Assembly: GCF_003687725.1 (NCBI RefSeq) | Contig: NZ_RDOJ01000013.1 | Coordinates: forward strand, 244 to 64,243 | Length of the DNA stretch: 64,000 nt | DNA from: Faecalibacter macacae | Lineage (GTDB): Bacteria; Bacteroidota; Bacteroidia; Flavobacteriales; Weeksellaceae | Direction of reading: 5' to 3' | Shown: one piece after another, positions 8,090-15,095 of the stretch | How the letters are laid out: each line of letters begins with the position of its first letter | How positions within the stretch are numbered: position 1 is the first letter of the stretch | Notes under the pieces: generated by a model | Told to the model about the DNA's origin: nothing | The model's input: the letters and a program-made list of their open reading frames with translations, nothing else | Databases searched by the model: none | Made by a program: the position numbers and the translations under genes

Positions 8090-8350
8090 ATGGATATAGA
8101 AGAAAAAAGATTACAAGCATCTTATAAGATTTTAGAAGCTTTAAATGAGTTGATTAATGAAGATGATAGTATCAATAAGATGATAAATGAAGACTTGACT
8201 TCATTTATCCATGTTGTGGCAAATCATGTTCCAACAATGGTTTTTAAAAAACTTACAGGTCAAGATAAAAACCTTTTAGAATTTAATTATATAGCTAACC
8301 AGCTTTGTTTTCAGTACATGAAGAAAAGCGAAGAAAATGAAAATTTATAA
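8090..8350 (+). CDS. Hypothetical early protein, 86 aa
   Basis: An acidic helical protein (MDIEEKRLQASYKILEALNE...). Its last base overlaps the next ATG. Not recognised. Confidence 0.6.
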   Translation: MDIEEKRLQASYKILEALNELINEDDSINKMINEDLTSFIHVVANHVPTMVFKKLTGQDKNLLEFNYIANQLCFQYMKKSEENENL

Positions 8351-8538
8351 TGCCAAACCAAATCACACAACTTTCCGAGCAAGGATATTTAGTAAACGGC
8401 AAGGCTGTTTATCAATCCGAATCAGGAAAATGGATTCCTGAAGTACAATTTGAATACTTCGAAATTGAACTGTTTAAAAAGCATTTAAAGGCTATTCAAA
8501 ACGGAGTTAAAGTTAAATTTAAAAATATACAAGAATGA
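8350..8538 (+). CDS. Hypothetical early protein, 62 aa
   Basis: A small protein (MPNQITQLSEQGYLVNGKAV...) with a basic C terminus encoded across a phased TTTAAA segment (8473-8511). It overlaps the next gene by 4 bases (ATGA). Function unknown. Confidence 0.6.
   Translation: MPNQITQLSEQGYLVNGKAVYQSESGKWIPEVQFEYFEIELFKKHLKAIQNGVKVKFKNIQE
8473..8511. repeat. Phased 11-bp TTTAAA-type array inside a gene
   Basis: TTTAAA at 8473 and 8484, TTCAAA at 8495 and GTTAAA at 8506, all 11 bp apart. It lies in the 3' part of the 62-aa gene, where the motif encodes Phe-Lys, Leu-Lys and similar pairs, so protein-level constraint could explain part of it. Confidence 0.5.
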
Positions 8539-8837
8539 GAAAAGAAGATTTTTATAAAAAAAATGATGCAACATTTTTACCGCTTGGTTTTGAAAAAGAA
8601 GGTATAGATCAAATGTTTTATTATTCAAAATGTTTAATTAAAGATGATATTAAACAAGAGGTGATGAATGAAAACGGTTTAGCTGAGGAAGATTTACCAG
8701 CTTTACTAATCGGCAGTACAGGAATTAATCAAGGATTTTGTGTTTATACAGGTTTTTGTTTTGTATGGTTAAATATTACTGATCCTGTAGAAGCTATTGA
8801 ATATGCTTCCAAAATTGTTTCATTCGAACCTATTTGA
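8535..8837 (+). CDS. Hypothetical early protein, 100 aa
   Basis: An acidic protein (MRKEDFYKKNDATFLPLGFE...) with an aromatic central strand (GFCVYTGFCFVWLNI). Not recognised. The start overlaps the previous stop. Confidence 0.6.
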   Translation: MRKEDFYKKNDATFLPLGFEKEGIDQMFYYSKCLIKDDIKQEVMNENGLAEEDLPALLIGSTGINQGFCVYTGFCFVWLNITDPVEAIEYASKIVSFEPI

Positions 8838-8844
8838 CTATACT

Positions 8845-9273
8845 ATGACAACAATTAACCCAAAACAAATCCAAATCATTCAAACGATTTGTAGTGGAAA
8901 ATTCTCTAACCGTGACGAGCGGTTGGAGTTCTTTTCCGAGTTTCTTTTTAGAGAGGTAAAATCTACAAAAGACCTTTCAAGAAATGAAGCTGACGACGTA
9001 ATAACTTACTTAACGACTGGTAGAGTTGCAGATTACACTTCTTATGCGCTCTTTGATAAAAACAATCCTCGACACATGAAAATATTATCCTTAGCCAAAG
9101 AATTAGATTGGATAGATGAAAAGACAGGATTTGCAAGTTTAGAACGCTTAGGCGGTTGGTTTCGTTCTGCAAGATGTCCTGTACAGGATAAGAAATTAAA
9201 GGATATGAATTACGAGGATATCTCGAAAGTCATTAAAGCATTAGAAAATATGGTGAAATCTAAATGGAAATAG
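8845..9273 (+). CDS. GemA-like (Mu gp16 / DUF1018-type) protein
   Basis: 142 aa from the ATG at 8845. An earlier in-frame ATG at 8797 would overlap the previous gene by 41 bases. The C-terminal part (LERLGGWFRSARCPVQDKKL followed by EDISKVIKALENM) has the pattern of the GemA/DUF1018 family: a W-x-R stretch, then a helix that ends at the C terminus. In Mu, GemA affects host gene expression and DNA topology. The assignment is moderate. Confidence 0.55.
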   Translation: MTTINPKQIQIIQTICSGKFSNRDERLEFFSEFLFREVKSTKDLSRNEADDVITYLTTGRVADYTSYALFDKNNPRHMKILSLAKELDWIDEKTGFASLERLGGWFRSARCPVQDKKLKDMNYEDISKVIKALENMVKSKWK

Positions 9274-9274
9274 G

Positions 9275-9943
9275 ATGAAAATAACTAATGAGGATAATAT
9301 GGAATTAATGAAACGTTATCCTGATAATTATTTTGAATTAGCTATTGTTGATCCTGAATATGGAATTAACATAGCTAATAGAAACGGTTCAATTGGTCAA
9401 AAAAAGGGTCAAGGAAAAATAACAAATTATTCAAAAAAGAATTGGGATTTAAAACCTGCAGGCAAAGAATATTTTGAAGAATTATTCAGAGTATCAAAAA
9501 ATCAAATCATTTGGGGAGCTAACTATTTTACTGAGCATATTCCTCCATCTAAAAATTGGGTTGTTTGGGATAAAGGACAGCCCGAAGGCGTAACTTTCTC
9601 GATGTATGAATTAGCTTATACTTCATTTACTAATAAACAAGCTATGATTTTTCGTAAAACATTTGCAAGTTCTTGTAATAAAGTGGCTAATAATATTCAA
9701 CTAGCTAAAGTTAACGCTAAGATTCATCCTGCTCAAAAGCCAGTAGATCTCTATAAATGGCTATCAGATAAATTCGCTAATGAAGGTGATAAAATACTTG
9801 ATACGCATTTAGGTTCAGGAAGTATTGCAATAGCGTGTCACGATTATGGCTTCGAGTTAACAGCTTGTGAGTTAGATAAAGAATATTTCAATAAAGCAAT
9901 AGAACGAATCAGTAATCATACATCGCAACTAAAAGTATTTTAA
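9275..9943 (+). CDS. DNA methyltransferase (N6-A/N4-C type)
   Basis: 222 aa. Catalytic motif IV is DPEY (residues 26-29, AIVDPEYGI), a variant of DPPY. The AdoMet-binding motif I comes late (LDTHLGSGSIAIAC, about 172-184), so the motif order is that of beta-class methylases. It probably modifies phage DNA against host restriction. No restriction nuclease gene is adjacent, so it is a solitary methylase. Confidence 0.88.
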   Translation: MKITNEDNMELMKRYPDNYFELAIVDPEYGINIANRNGSIGQKKGQGKITNYSKKNWDLKPAGKEYFEELFRVSKNQIIWGANYFTEHIPPSKNWVVWDKGQPEGVTFSMYELAYTSFTNKQAMIFRKTFASSCNKVANNIQLAKVNAKIHPAQKPVDLYKWLSDKFANEGDKILDTHLGSGSIAIACHDYGFELTACELDKEYFNKAIERISNHTSQLKVF

Positions 9944-9944
9944 T

Positions 9945-10265
9945 ATGCAAAAAGTAAAATTAAACCTAAAAAACGAGGAGTTGAATGTGGTTAATCAAAT
10001 CATAGAAAGCCGTATCAATCAACAGCATTTACCAACTCCAGAAACTAAATTGGTGGAATCTATCATTATCGAATTGGCTGATAAGATGCTCAAAAAGTTT
10101 ATTACTGAAAGAATGAATTCCAAAGTCTTTAAAATTGGATTAAAATATCATCAAGCGTATGCCTTACATTTTATCCTTAGAGATTTTCAGACAATTGGGA
10201 GTGACGACGGATATATAAATATGGTTGTTTTAAAAATTGCAGATCAAATACACATTCAGTTATGA
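9945..10265 (+). CDS. Hypothetical early protein, 106 aa
   Basis: A helical protein (MQKVKLNLKNEELNVVNQII...). It overlaps the next small gene by 4 bases (ATGA). Not recognised. Confidence 0.6.
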   Translation: MQKVKLNLKNEELNVVNQIIESRINQQHLPTPETKLVESIIIELADKMLKKFITERMNSKVFKIGLKYHQAYALHFILRDFQTIGSDDGYINMVVLKIADQIHIQL

Positions 10266-10399
10266 TACCGGGACCAATATTAGAAGGAGTATTATTAGGG
10301 ATTTCAATAGCCTATTTTACAGAAAAGATAAAAGATTTAATAATCACCATTAGACTAATTAATAAAAATGAAAGGAAAGAAGTACATCGTGACGAGTGA
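10262..10399 (+). CDS. Small membrane protein, 45 aa
   Basis: ATG at 10262 overlaps the previous stop. MIPGPILEGVLLGISIAYF forms one hydrophobic segment, followed by a basic, charged tail (KNERKEVHRDE). The stop at 10397 lies within the next gene. The overlaps on both sides support translation. Confidence 0.5.
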   Translation: MIPGPILEGVLLGISIAYFTEKIKDLIITIRLINKNERKEVHRDE

Positions 10400-10787
10400 G
10401 CAATTTACAGGTGAAGTGGTTTATGAATATAATTTAAACGGTTTTCTAATTAATTTCTCGCTTAACATTTCTAATACAAGCCGTGCTGTAGCTAATTTCT
10501 TTTATACGAATTTACCTTCAACCTTAGATATGATGCAAACATGGATAGATAAGGCAGGTAATTTTAAAGTAGAAGAAGTTCCAGCTGATTTAAGTTTTGA
10601 CCGCTTTTGGGAAGAATACGGCAAACACGGAACCAAATCTATGGCGAAGAAAAAATACGAAAAGTTAAAGCCATTAGAACAGTTAGCCGCTTTACTTCAT
10701 CTACCAGTGGAACGTGATAAAAAGAAAAAAGATGGTACAGCAATGCCGTATGCCGAAACTTATTTAAATCAAAAGAGATGGGAGTAG
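10368..10787 (+). CDS. Phage protein with replication-protein-like C terminus
   Basis: 139 aa. The C-terminal half (SFDRFWEEYGKHGTKSMAKK ... AMPYAETYLNQKRWE) resembles the conserved C-terminal domain of many phage replisome organiser or helicase-loader proteins (F..FW..YPKK.GK..A...W ... P.A.TYLN..RWED). The N-terminal half is not recognised. A role in replication is inferred from this tail. Confidence 0.6.
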   Translation: MKGKKYIVTSEQFTGEVVYEYNLNGFLINFSLNISNTSRAVANFFYTNLPSTLDMMQTWIDKAGNFKVEEVPADLSFDRFWEEYGKHGTKSMAKKKYEKLKPLEQLAALLHLPVERDKKKKDGTAMPYAETYLNQKRWE

Positions 10788-11029
10788 ATTATGATTTATA
10801 TTGTGATAATGTTCAAATAGAGGTTAGAAATTTCATTGTGAATTATCATATAAAACCAAAAGGAATAATGATGAATATTGATACAGTTCGTCAATTTGAA
10901 AGAATTTCAAGAAATAGGTTTCCTGATCGATTTAATGCTTTTGACTTTATTAACTTTACTTTATTTGGGATGAAAGTATATAGAACTATTGATTTGGATG
11001 ATGATAAATTTAAATTTTTAATTGATTAA
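10778..11029 (+). CDS. Hypothetical early protein, 83 aa
   Basis: MGVDYDLYCDNVQIEVRNFI..., mixed alpha/beta. It overlaps the previous gene by 10 bases and stands 1 bp before the exonuclease start. Not recognised. Confidence 0.6.
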   Translation: MGVDYDLYCDNVQIEVRNFIVNYHIKPKGIMMNIDTVRQFERISRNRFPDRFNAFDFINFTLFGMKVYRTIDLDDDKFKFLID

Positions 11030-11030
11030 T

Positions 11031-11564
11031 ATGAACCACGTGATGATAGATATAGAAACATTGGCAACATCAAATGATGCTGCCTTAGTTTCGATTGCCG
11101 CTGTAAGATTTGATTTAGAAACAGGAATTGTTGGCGATTCGGTTTATTTCAAGATAGACAAACAAAGCTGTATAGATTACGGTTTGCGAGTAGATGCAGA
11201 TACTGTAGATTGGTGGATGAAACAAGGCAAAGAAGCACAGGAACAATTCCTAACAACAGAAGATCGTGTGGAACTATTACAAGCTTTGCAAGATTTTTAT
11301 CTTTTCTTTGAGTTTGAGACCGATTATGTTTGGGCAAATGGAATCAACTTTGATTGTGAAATACTTCGAAACGCCTACAAAGCCATAGATTTTCCATTGC
11401 CTTGGAATCATTTTAATGAGAGAGATGTTCGTACCTTAGTTCATTTTGCGCCTGAAATCAAAAAGGCTGAGCCTTTTGTTGGTACAAAACATCATCCTAT
11501 TTCGGACTGTATGCACCAAATAAAGTATTGTTGTAAGATTTATAAGAAATTGAAGTTTGATTAA
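11031..11564 (+). CDS. DEDD-family 3'-5' exonuclease
   Basis: 177 aa from the ATG at 11031. Exo I motif is MIDIETL, Exo II is ANGINFDCEIL, and the C-terminal HHPISDCMHQI matches Exo III with its His and Asp. This is the DEDDh nuclease fold, close to phage and plasmid exonucleases of the RNase T/epsilon superfamily. Last gene of the early operon; a strong terminator follows at once. Confidence 0.85.
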   Translation: MNHVMIDIETLATSNDAALVSIAAVRFDLETGIVGDSVYFKIDKQSCIDYGLRVDADTVDWWMKQGKEAQEQFLTTEDRVELLQALQDFYLFFEFETDYVWANGINFDCEILRNAYKAIDFPLPWNHFNERDVRTLVHFAPEIKKAEPFVGTKHHPISDCMHQIKYCCKIYKKLKFD

Positions 11565-11567
11565 TAG

Positions 11568-11612
11568 AAAAAGCTACAGAGTATCATAGTTGATGCTTTG
11601 TGGCTTTTTGTT
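11568..11612 (+). terminator. Early-operon terminator
   Basis: AAAAAGCTACAGAGTATCA (11568-11586) pairs with TGATGCTTTGTGGCTTTTT (11591-11609) across a 4-nt loop with a few wobble or mismatched pairs. The 3' arm ends in a T-run. Confidence 0.85.
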
Positions 11613-11630
11613 GTTTTACGGAAAACCGTA

Positions 11631-11659
11631 TTGTTATTAATTAGAATAATGTAAATTTG
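11631..11659 (+). promoter_or_regulatory. Bacteroidota-type promoter for the cargo gene
   Basis: TTG at 11631-11633 and TAAATTTG (TAnnTTTG, -7 element) at 11652-11659, spaced 18 bp apart, lie 15 bp before the ATG of the secreted-protein gene. An own promoter just after a terminator suggests expression from the silent prophage. Confidence 0.6.
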
Positions 11660-11673
11660 TAAAAATCAAACAA

Positions 11674-12147
11674 ATGAAATCACTTTTATTATTTATCTGT
11701 TTATCCGTTTTTAGTTTTGGGCAAGATTTAAATCAATTAGATTCGGTTCAAGCCTCACAGATTGCAAATGATTTTAATAATTTGAATCAAAAAGACTATA
11801 AATTTTATAAAGCAATAAAATCAAAACAACGTCCGATTTTAGGATTTATTTTTGTTGATCCAACGCTATCTGAAGCAGATGTGAAAGATGATTTACGTGA
11901 TATTAGAAATTGTGATAAATGTTTTTTTGTAGAGTTTTGGTTTAAAGATAATATTTACCGATATCAGAGTACAACACTTTTATCTTTAGAACAAATTTAT
12001 CCTATTTGGAAAAAATATTTTGATCCTTCAGCTGAAGTAACAAAAATTGAACAATCTTCTGAAAATCGAAAATCGACAACACCAAACACTAAGTTTGTGT
12101 TATATGACCGTTTAGATGGTTGGCAAATAGAAAATTTAAAAATGTAA
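11674..12147 (+). CDS. Secreted cargo (moron) protein, 157 aa
   Basis: The N terminus MKSLLLFICLSVFSFGQ is a signal peptide, with cleavage likely after FGQ. The mature part is about 140 aa and contains a CDKC pair (NCDKCFFVEFW). It is set off by a terminator and promoter upstream and a hairpin downstream, the usual layout of a moron expressed during lysogeny. The function is unknown. Modification of the host envelope is a guess. Confidence 0.75.
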   Translation: MKSLLLFICLSVFSFGQDLNQLDSVQASQIANDFNNLNQKDYKFYKAIKSKQRPILGFIFVDPTLSEADVKDDLRDIRNCDKCFFVEFWFKDNIYRYQSTTLLSLEQIYPIWKKYFDPSAEVTKIEQSSENRKSTTPNTKFVLYDRLDGWQIENLKM

Positions 12148-12153
12148 AATATA

Positions 12154-12184
12154 AAACCACTCAAATTTGAGTGGTTTATTTTTT
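12154..12184. terminator. Bidirectional terminator
   Basis: AAACCACTCAAA / TTTGAGTGGTTT (12154-12177) is a perfect 24-bp palindrome with T-rich sequence on both sides. It lies between the secreted-protein gene and the convergent gene ending at 12176. Confidence 0.8.
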
Positions 12185-12361
12185 GAATAAACGTTTTAAC
12201 CATGAAGCTTTTTTAGTTTTAGTAAATGTGAAATTTTCTTTACTTACACCATTTTTAGCTTGTTCCATAACCTCTCGTATTTGTTCTTCAGTTAATGTTA
12301 TTCCTTTGAATTTTTGTTCAAAAACAAATTCCATAGCTTTTTCAGCGTAACTTATATCCAT
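12176..12361 (-). CDS. Small hypothetical protein, 61 aa
   Basis: Starts at the ATG at 12361 (MDISYAEKAMEFVFEQKFKG). A longer in-frame extension to 12445 overlaps the divergent gene at 12433 and is rejected. The C terminus is very basic (KKASWLKRLFKK). Not recognised. Confidence 0.6.
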   Translation of the reverse strand: MDISYAEKAMEFVFEQKFKGITLTEEQIREVMEQAKNGVSKENFTFTKTKKASWLKRLFKK

Positions 12362-12396
12362 AACTTTTATATTTAGATAAATGTACAAAAACAACT

Positions 12397-12428
12397 TTTG
12401 TAAATTAAAGAAAGTCTTATTATTTTTG
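12397..12428 (+). promoter_or_regulatory. Promoter placing the start codon at the mRNA 5' end
   Basis: TTTG at 12397-12400 and TATTTTTG at 12421-12428 (20-bp spacer) match the Bacteroidota consensus. The ATG at 12433 is 4 bases after the -7 element, so the transcript is probably leaderless. Confidence 0.55.
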
Positions 12429-12432
12429 TGAT

Positions 12433-12624
12433 ATGTCAAAGCCAATTAAACAAGTTACTATAGAATTACATAGCGATATCCGTAAGGATTACGAGCGTAT
12501 GAGTATGCCTTGTTCTAAATATGGAGTGCAAAAATTAACAGATAAATTTATCTTTTGTGAGTTGGCTGCTCGATATTATAAAGCACCAACAACTATAGAG
12601 AAAATAATATACAACCGCTATTAA
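12433..12624 (+). CDS. Small hypothetical protein, 63 aa
   Basis: MSKPIKQVTIELHSDIRKDY... is a basic, probably DNA-binding small protein, judged by its length, charge and own promoter. It lies between the early region and the convergent head operon and could be a late-gene regulator (position of Mu Mor/C), but no family is recognised. It may be translated from a leaderless mRNA. Its stop overlaps the convergent gene at 12621. Confidence 0.55.
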   Translation: MSKPIKQVTIELHSDIRKDYERMSMPCSKYGVQKLTDKFIFCELAARYYKAPTTIEKIIYNRY

Positions 12625-12640
12625 ATAATGTAGCGGTTGT
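12611..12640. terminator. Bidirectional terminator over two stop codons
   Basis: ACAACCGCTA (12611-12620) and TAGCGGTTGT (12631-12640) form a perfect 10-bp stem with a 10-nt loop. The loop contains the stop codons of both convergent genes. T-rich sequence follows on the plus strand. Confidence 0.75.
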
Positions 12641-13130
12641 TTTGTTTATCTATTATAAGTTCTGTTGCTGTAGTGTCATCATAAATTTTACAAGCCGCAT
12701 AATCCATCAACACACATTCGAAAACTTGTCGGTAAAGATTACCAGCATTTCCTGTATCAACTGGATGTATGTCTGTTCGTCTCATGTTGCTGTAATTTTC
12801 TCCGCTTGATCCTTGTAACAACGCATAGATGTCGTTTAAATTCGTTAAGAAATCCAAGGCGCTTTCTTGGTTGTGACTTCCACGAAAAGTATCAGAAAAT
12901 GTTTCAAAATACAAATACACATCTACTTGCAAGGTTAGATTTTGCACATTATTTCCTACATCATCAATTGCTTTTGAACGAAAGGCTAAGAATACTGCAG
13001 GAGTAGGAAATGGATGTTCGGTTTCCAAAAAGTTTACTTGGTTGTGCCATAAATCAATCCAACGGATATCGCTTAAATTCTCGTTGATTTTGTCACTTAA
13101 TTCGAGGTATAAATCTTTCCAATTTTGCAT
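12621..13130 (-). CDS. Head-tail / tail-completion protein (putative)
   Basis: 169 aa from the ATG at 13130, which overlaps the stop of the gpG-like gene (TAATG). The open frame extends 14 codons further upstream, but the overlap favours this start. Position after the gpG-like gene and size suggest a tail terminator or head-tail joining protein, like Mu gp37. No motif proves it. Last gene of the minus-strand head operon. Confidence 0.5.
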   Translation of the reverse strand: MQNWKDLYLELSDKINENLSDIRWIDLWHNQVNFLETEHPFPTPAVFLAFRSKAIDDVGNNVQNLTLQVDVYLYFETFSDTFRGSHNQESALDFLTNLNDIYALLQGSSGENYSNMRRTDIHPVDTGNAGNLYRQVFECVLMDYAACKIYDDTTATELIIDKQNNRYII

Positions 13131-13654
13131 TACTTCGGTAATATTTGTTGTTGTACATTTTGAATTTTCCAAATAATCATCTCGTCAATGTCTTGCGACA
13201 AAGTTGCTGATTCGCCTATGTATTGGCGCTGTGGTATATTTATGAGAAATGATTCTTTTTTAGTCAAAGCCATTGCTTTCCACTTCCCTTGTCCTGTACT
13301 CGAATACATATACCAAAAGAATTTGCGCATCTTGGCTGTCACTTTAACCTGTATCGTTCCGCCTGTATTATGAATGCTGGCGTAGGGCAAACCTTCGCCA
13401 GCGGTTATCTCAATTTTTGTTTTGGTTGCTTCCGTTATTTTTATCGAATCTTCCAACGCGCCAGACTTCATCAGAATTAAATGCGGTTCGCTATCCATAC
13501 GCTTCACCCAAGGGATAAATGATAAATCCGTAAATCCTTGGTCCTTGAACGAATTCTTAAAAAAACGTTGTGCATAGTCTGCTACTTCCACGGCTAATTC
13601 ATCCATTACCATTGCGGCCATTTTCGCAAAATCAGGTGTTTGATTAACTGCCAT
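13130..13654 (-). CDS. Phage virion morphogenesis protein (Mu gpG-like)
   Basis: 174 aa. MAAMVMDELAVEVADYAQRF ... DLSFIPWVKRM ... LMKSGALEDSIKI ... GEGLPYASIHNTGGTIQVKV. The 'G.L..SI' and 'YA.IHN.GG' motifs are those of the Mu gpG/phage virion morphogenesis family, needed for head or tail joining. The MuF gene lies upstream in the same direction, as in Mu. Confidence 0.85.
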   Translation of the reverse strand: MAVNQTPDFAKMAAMVMDELAVEVADYAQRFFKNSFKDQGFTDLSFIPWVKRMDSEPHLILMKSGALEDSIKITEATKTKIEITAGEGLPYASIHNTGGTIQVKVTAKMRKFFWYMYSSTGQGKWKAMALTKKESFLINIPQRQYIGESATLSQDIDEMIIWKIQNVQQQILPK

Positions 13655-13681
13655 TTAAAAGGTTTTTAAATTGTGTTTAAA
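13643..13681. repeat. Phased 11-bp TTTAAA array at the gpG start
   Basis: ATTAAC at 13643, then TTTAAA at 13654, 13665 and 13676, all exactly 11 bp apart. It straddles the gpG-like start codon and the intergenic gap to MuF. Confidence 0.75.
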
Positions 13682-13688
13682 TAATTTG

Positions 13689-13768
13689 TATATTTGTCTT
13701 GTAATGAAACTTCTCGGCTTTCCTTGGAGTGGCTATTATAAGAAGCAGGCTCTTAGTCTGCTTTTTTT
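13689..13768 (+). ncRNA. Candidate small RNA antisense to the MuF 3' end
   Basis: On the plus strand, a -7-like element TATATTTG (13689-13696) is followed about 45 bp later by a terminator hairpin: AAGCAG (13743-13748) pairs with CTGCTT (13758-13763), then a T-run. A transcript of about 65 nt starting near 13703 would overlap the last MuF codons in antisense. The -33 element is weak (TTG at 13671). The only ORF is a poor 27-codon one. Candidate only. Confidence 0.35.
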
Positions 13769-15084
13769 CTTAAGTAATGTTTTATAATTTTTCTATCAGA
13801 TGAAATAATATAAACCTCTTTAATATTTGGATGTACAGGTTTATTATTTTGTATCATTGATAATATATTCTCAATAGAATTTAATGCATTTTCAACGGAA
13901 TCATTATTTTTTGATAAGTCAAAAACAACTACTTCACATCCTTGGTCATTCGCCTTTTTTAATGTTTTCTTATAATTTTTGCTTTCTGGACTTTTTCTAT
14001 CTGCCAATTTACCTTCAATTAAATATTCTGGGTTAGAAATTCCAGTAATAATTTTTCCATTAATTTGTGGTCTAAGTTCAATGTTAACTCCTTGTTTATT
14101 TGCTAGTAAAACGGCTGTTCTATAATTTCCTAGTAATTCATCAGGTCGAGTGTCAGTAAATGGATTAACTTTAACAGTAGCATAATTATCTGCCTTAAAT
14201 CTTAGTTGTGATGGAGTTTTTAACTTCATTAATTCAAAGGCTTTTTTTGTCTCGTTATCGGCTTGATTTGCTAAAGAAAAGAAAGTATGGGGTTTACCTC
14301 TGTTAGAATCAGTTTCTTTGTAAATCTCGCCTGAAATCGCAATGTTGTTTCTGAATTCAGGTTTTACATCTCGTGGATCTACCTCTGGTAAATCTTCCTC
14401 TTTGGTTGTGTCTTCGGCAGTTTGTACAACGTAACATCTGCATCGCCATCCATTAGGTGGATAATAAATCTTCCAAAACTTAGAATCGATTGGAGCGACA
14501 ACATTCTTTAATTTATCATGCTCATCACGTACACGATCATCTTCCTGAGTCTTGTATTTAAGATTTGGATAAAGATGTTTTCGTTTTTGATATTGTTCCC
14601 AATTGGCTGCATGATTACCTGCTTGTCGTGCAGTTTGCCATTCAGCTTGTAAATAGTTAATGTTGTAGATTTTATTCAGTTTTAAAACTTCAGTTTTAAA
14701 TTCTTCCCAACCCGTTTTCTTCCCATTTTTAGTCAACAAATTATTAATCTCTAAAAGCATCGCATGGTCTTTCGCCATCGAAAACTTAAAGATGTTTTGT
14801 TGTAAATGCAAAGTTGTAGGTTCAATGGTATCAGGATTCATTTTATTCCAATCTTTACCATAACCTTCGCCTGTACCTTTGTTTAATTCGTTGTAGGTTT
14901 CACGGATATGCGTTGCTGATAACTTACCAGGTTTTAATTTACCTTCGTACGTATCGCGCATAATTTGCTCCATAACTTTTTCCCAATCCGAAATATCAAT
15001 AGCGTGTGGCTCACATTCGCCACAACTACAACCTATGTTATGCTCGGCCTCGTTGCTATAGAAGGCTTCAACTTCTTTTAACAA
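13753..15084 (-). CDS. MuF-type head protein with C-terminal nuclease-like domain
   Basis: 443 aa. The central region (about 140-225: YLQAEWQTARQAGNHAANW ... RVRDEHDKLKNVVAPID ... NGWRCRCYV) is the conserved SPP1 gp7/Mu F head-morphogenesis domain. N-terminal CSCGEC (19-24) may bind metal. The C terminus (about 295-443) is an added domain whose core NPEYLIEGKLADRKSP (351-366) with VVVFDL (385-390) resembles CdiA-CT/BECR tRNase-type toxin domains. It could be a toxin delivered with the virion. Toxin activity is inference, and no immunity gene is evident. Confidence 0.8.
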   Translation of the reverse strand: MLKEVEAFYSNEAEHNIGCSCGECEPHAIDISDWEKVMEQIMRDTYEGKLKPGKLSATHIRETYNELNKGTGEGYGKDWNKMNPDTIEPTTLHLQQNIFKFSMAKDHAMLLEINNLLTKNGKKTGWEEFKTEVLKLNKIYNINYLQAEWQTARQAGNHAANWEQYQKRKHLYPNLKYKTQEDDRVRDEHDKLKNVVAPIDSKFWKIYYPPNGWRCRCYVVQTAEDTTKEEDLPEVDPRDVKPEFRNNIAISGEIYKETDSNRGKPHTFFSLANQADNETKKAFELMKLKTPSQLRFKADNYATVKVNPFTDTRPDELLGNYRTAVLLANKQGVNIELRPQINGKIITGISNPEYLIEGKLADRKSPESKNYKKTLKKANDQGCEVVVFDLSKNNDSVENALNSIENILSMIQNNKPVHPNIKEVYIISSDRKIIKHYLRKKAD

Positions 15085-15095
15085 CTTAGCCGATA

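Noticed and set aside
13703-13786. 27-codon ORF on the plus strand between MuF and gpG
   Set aside because: It runs through a terminator hairpin and has no protein-like features. The region is better explained as a possible small RNA.
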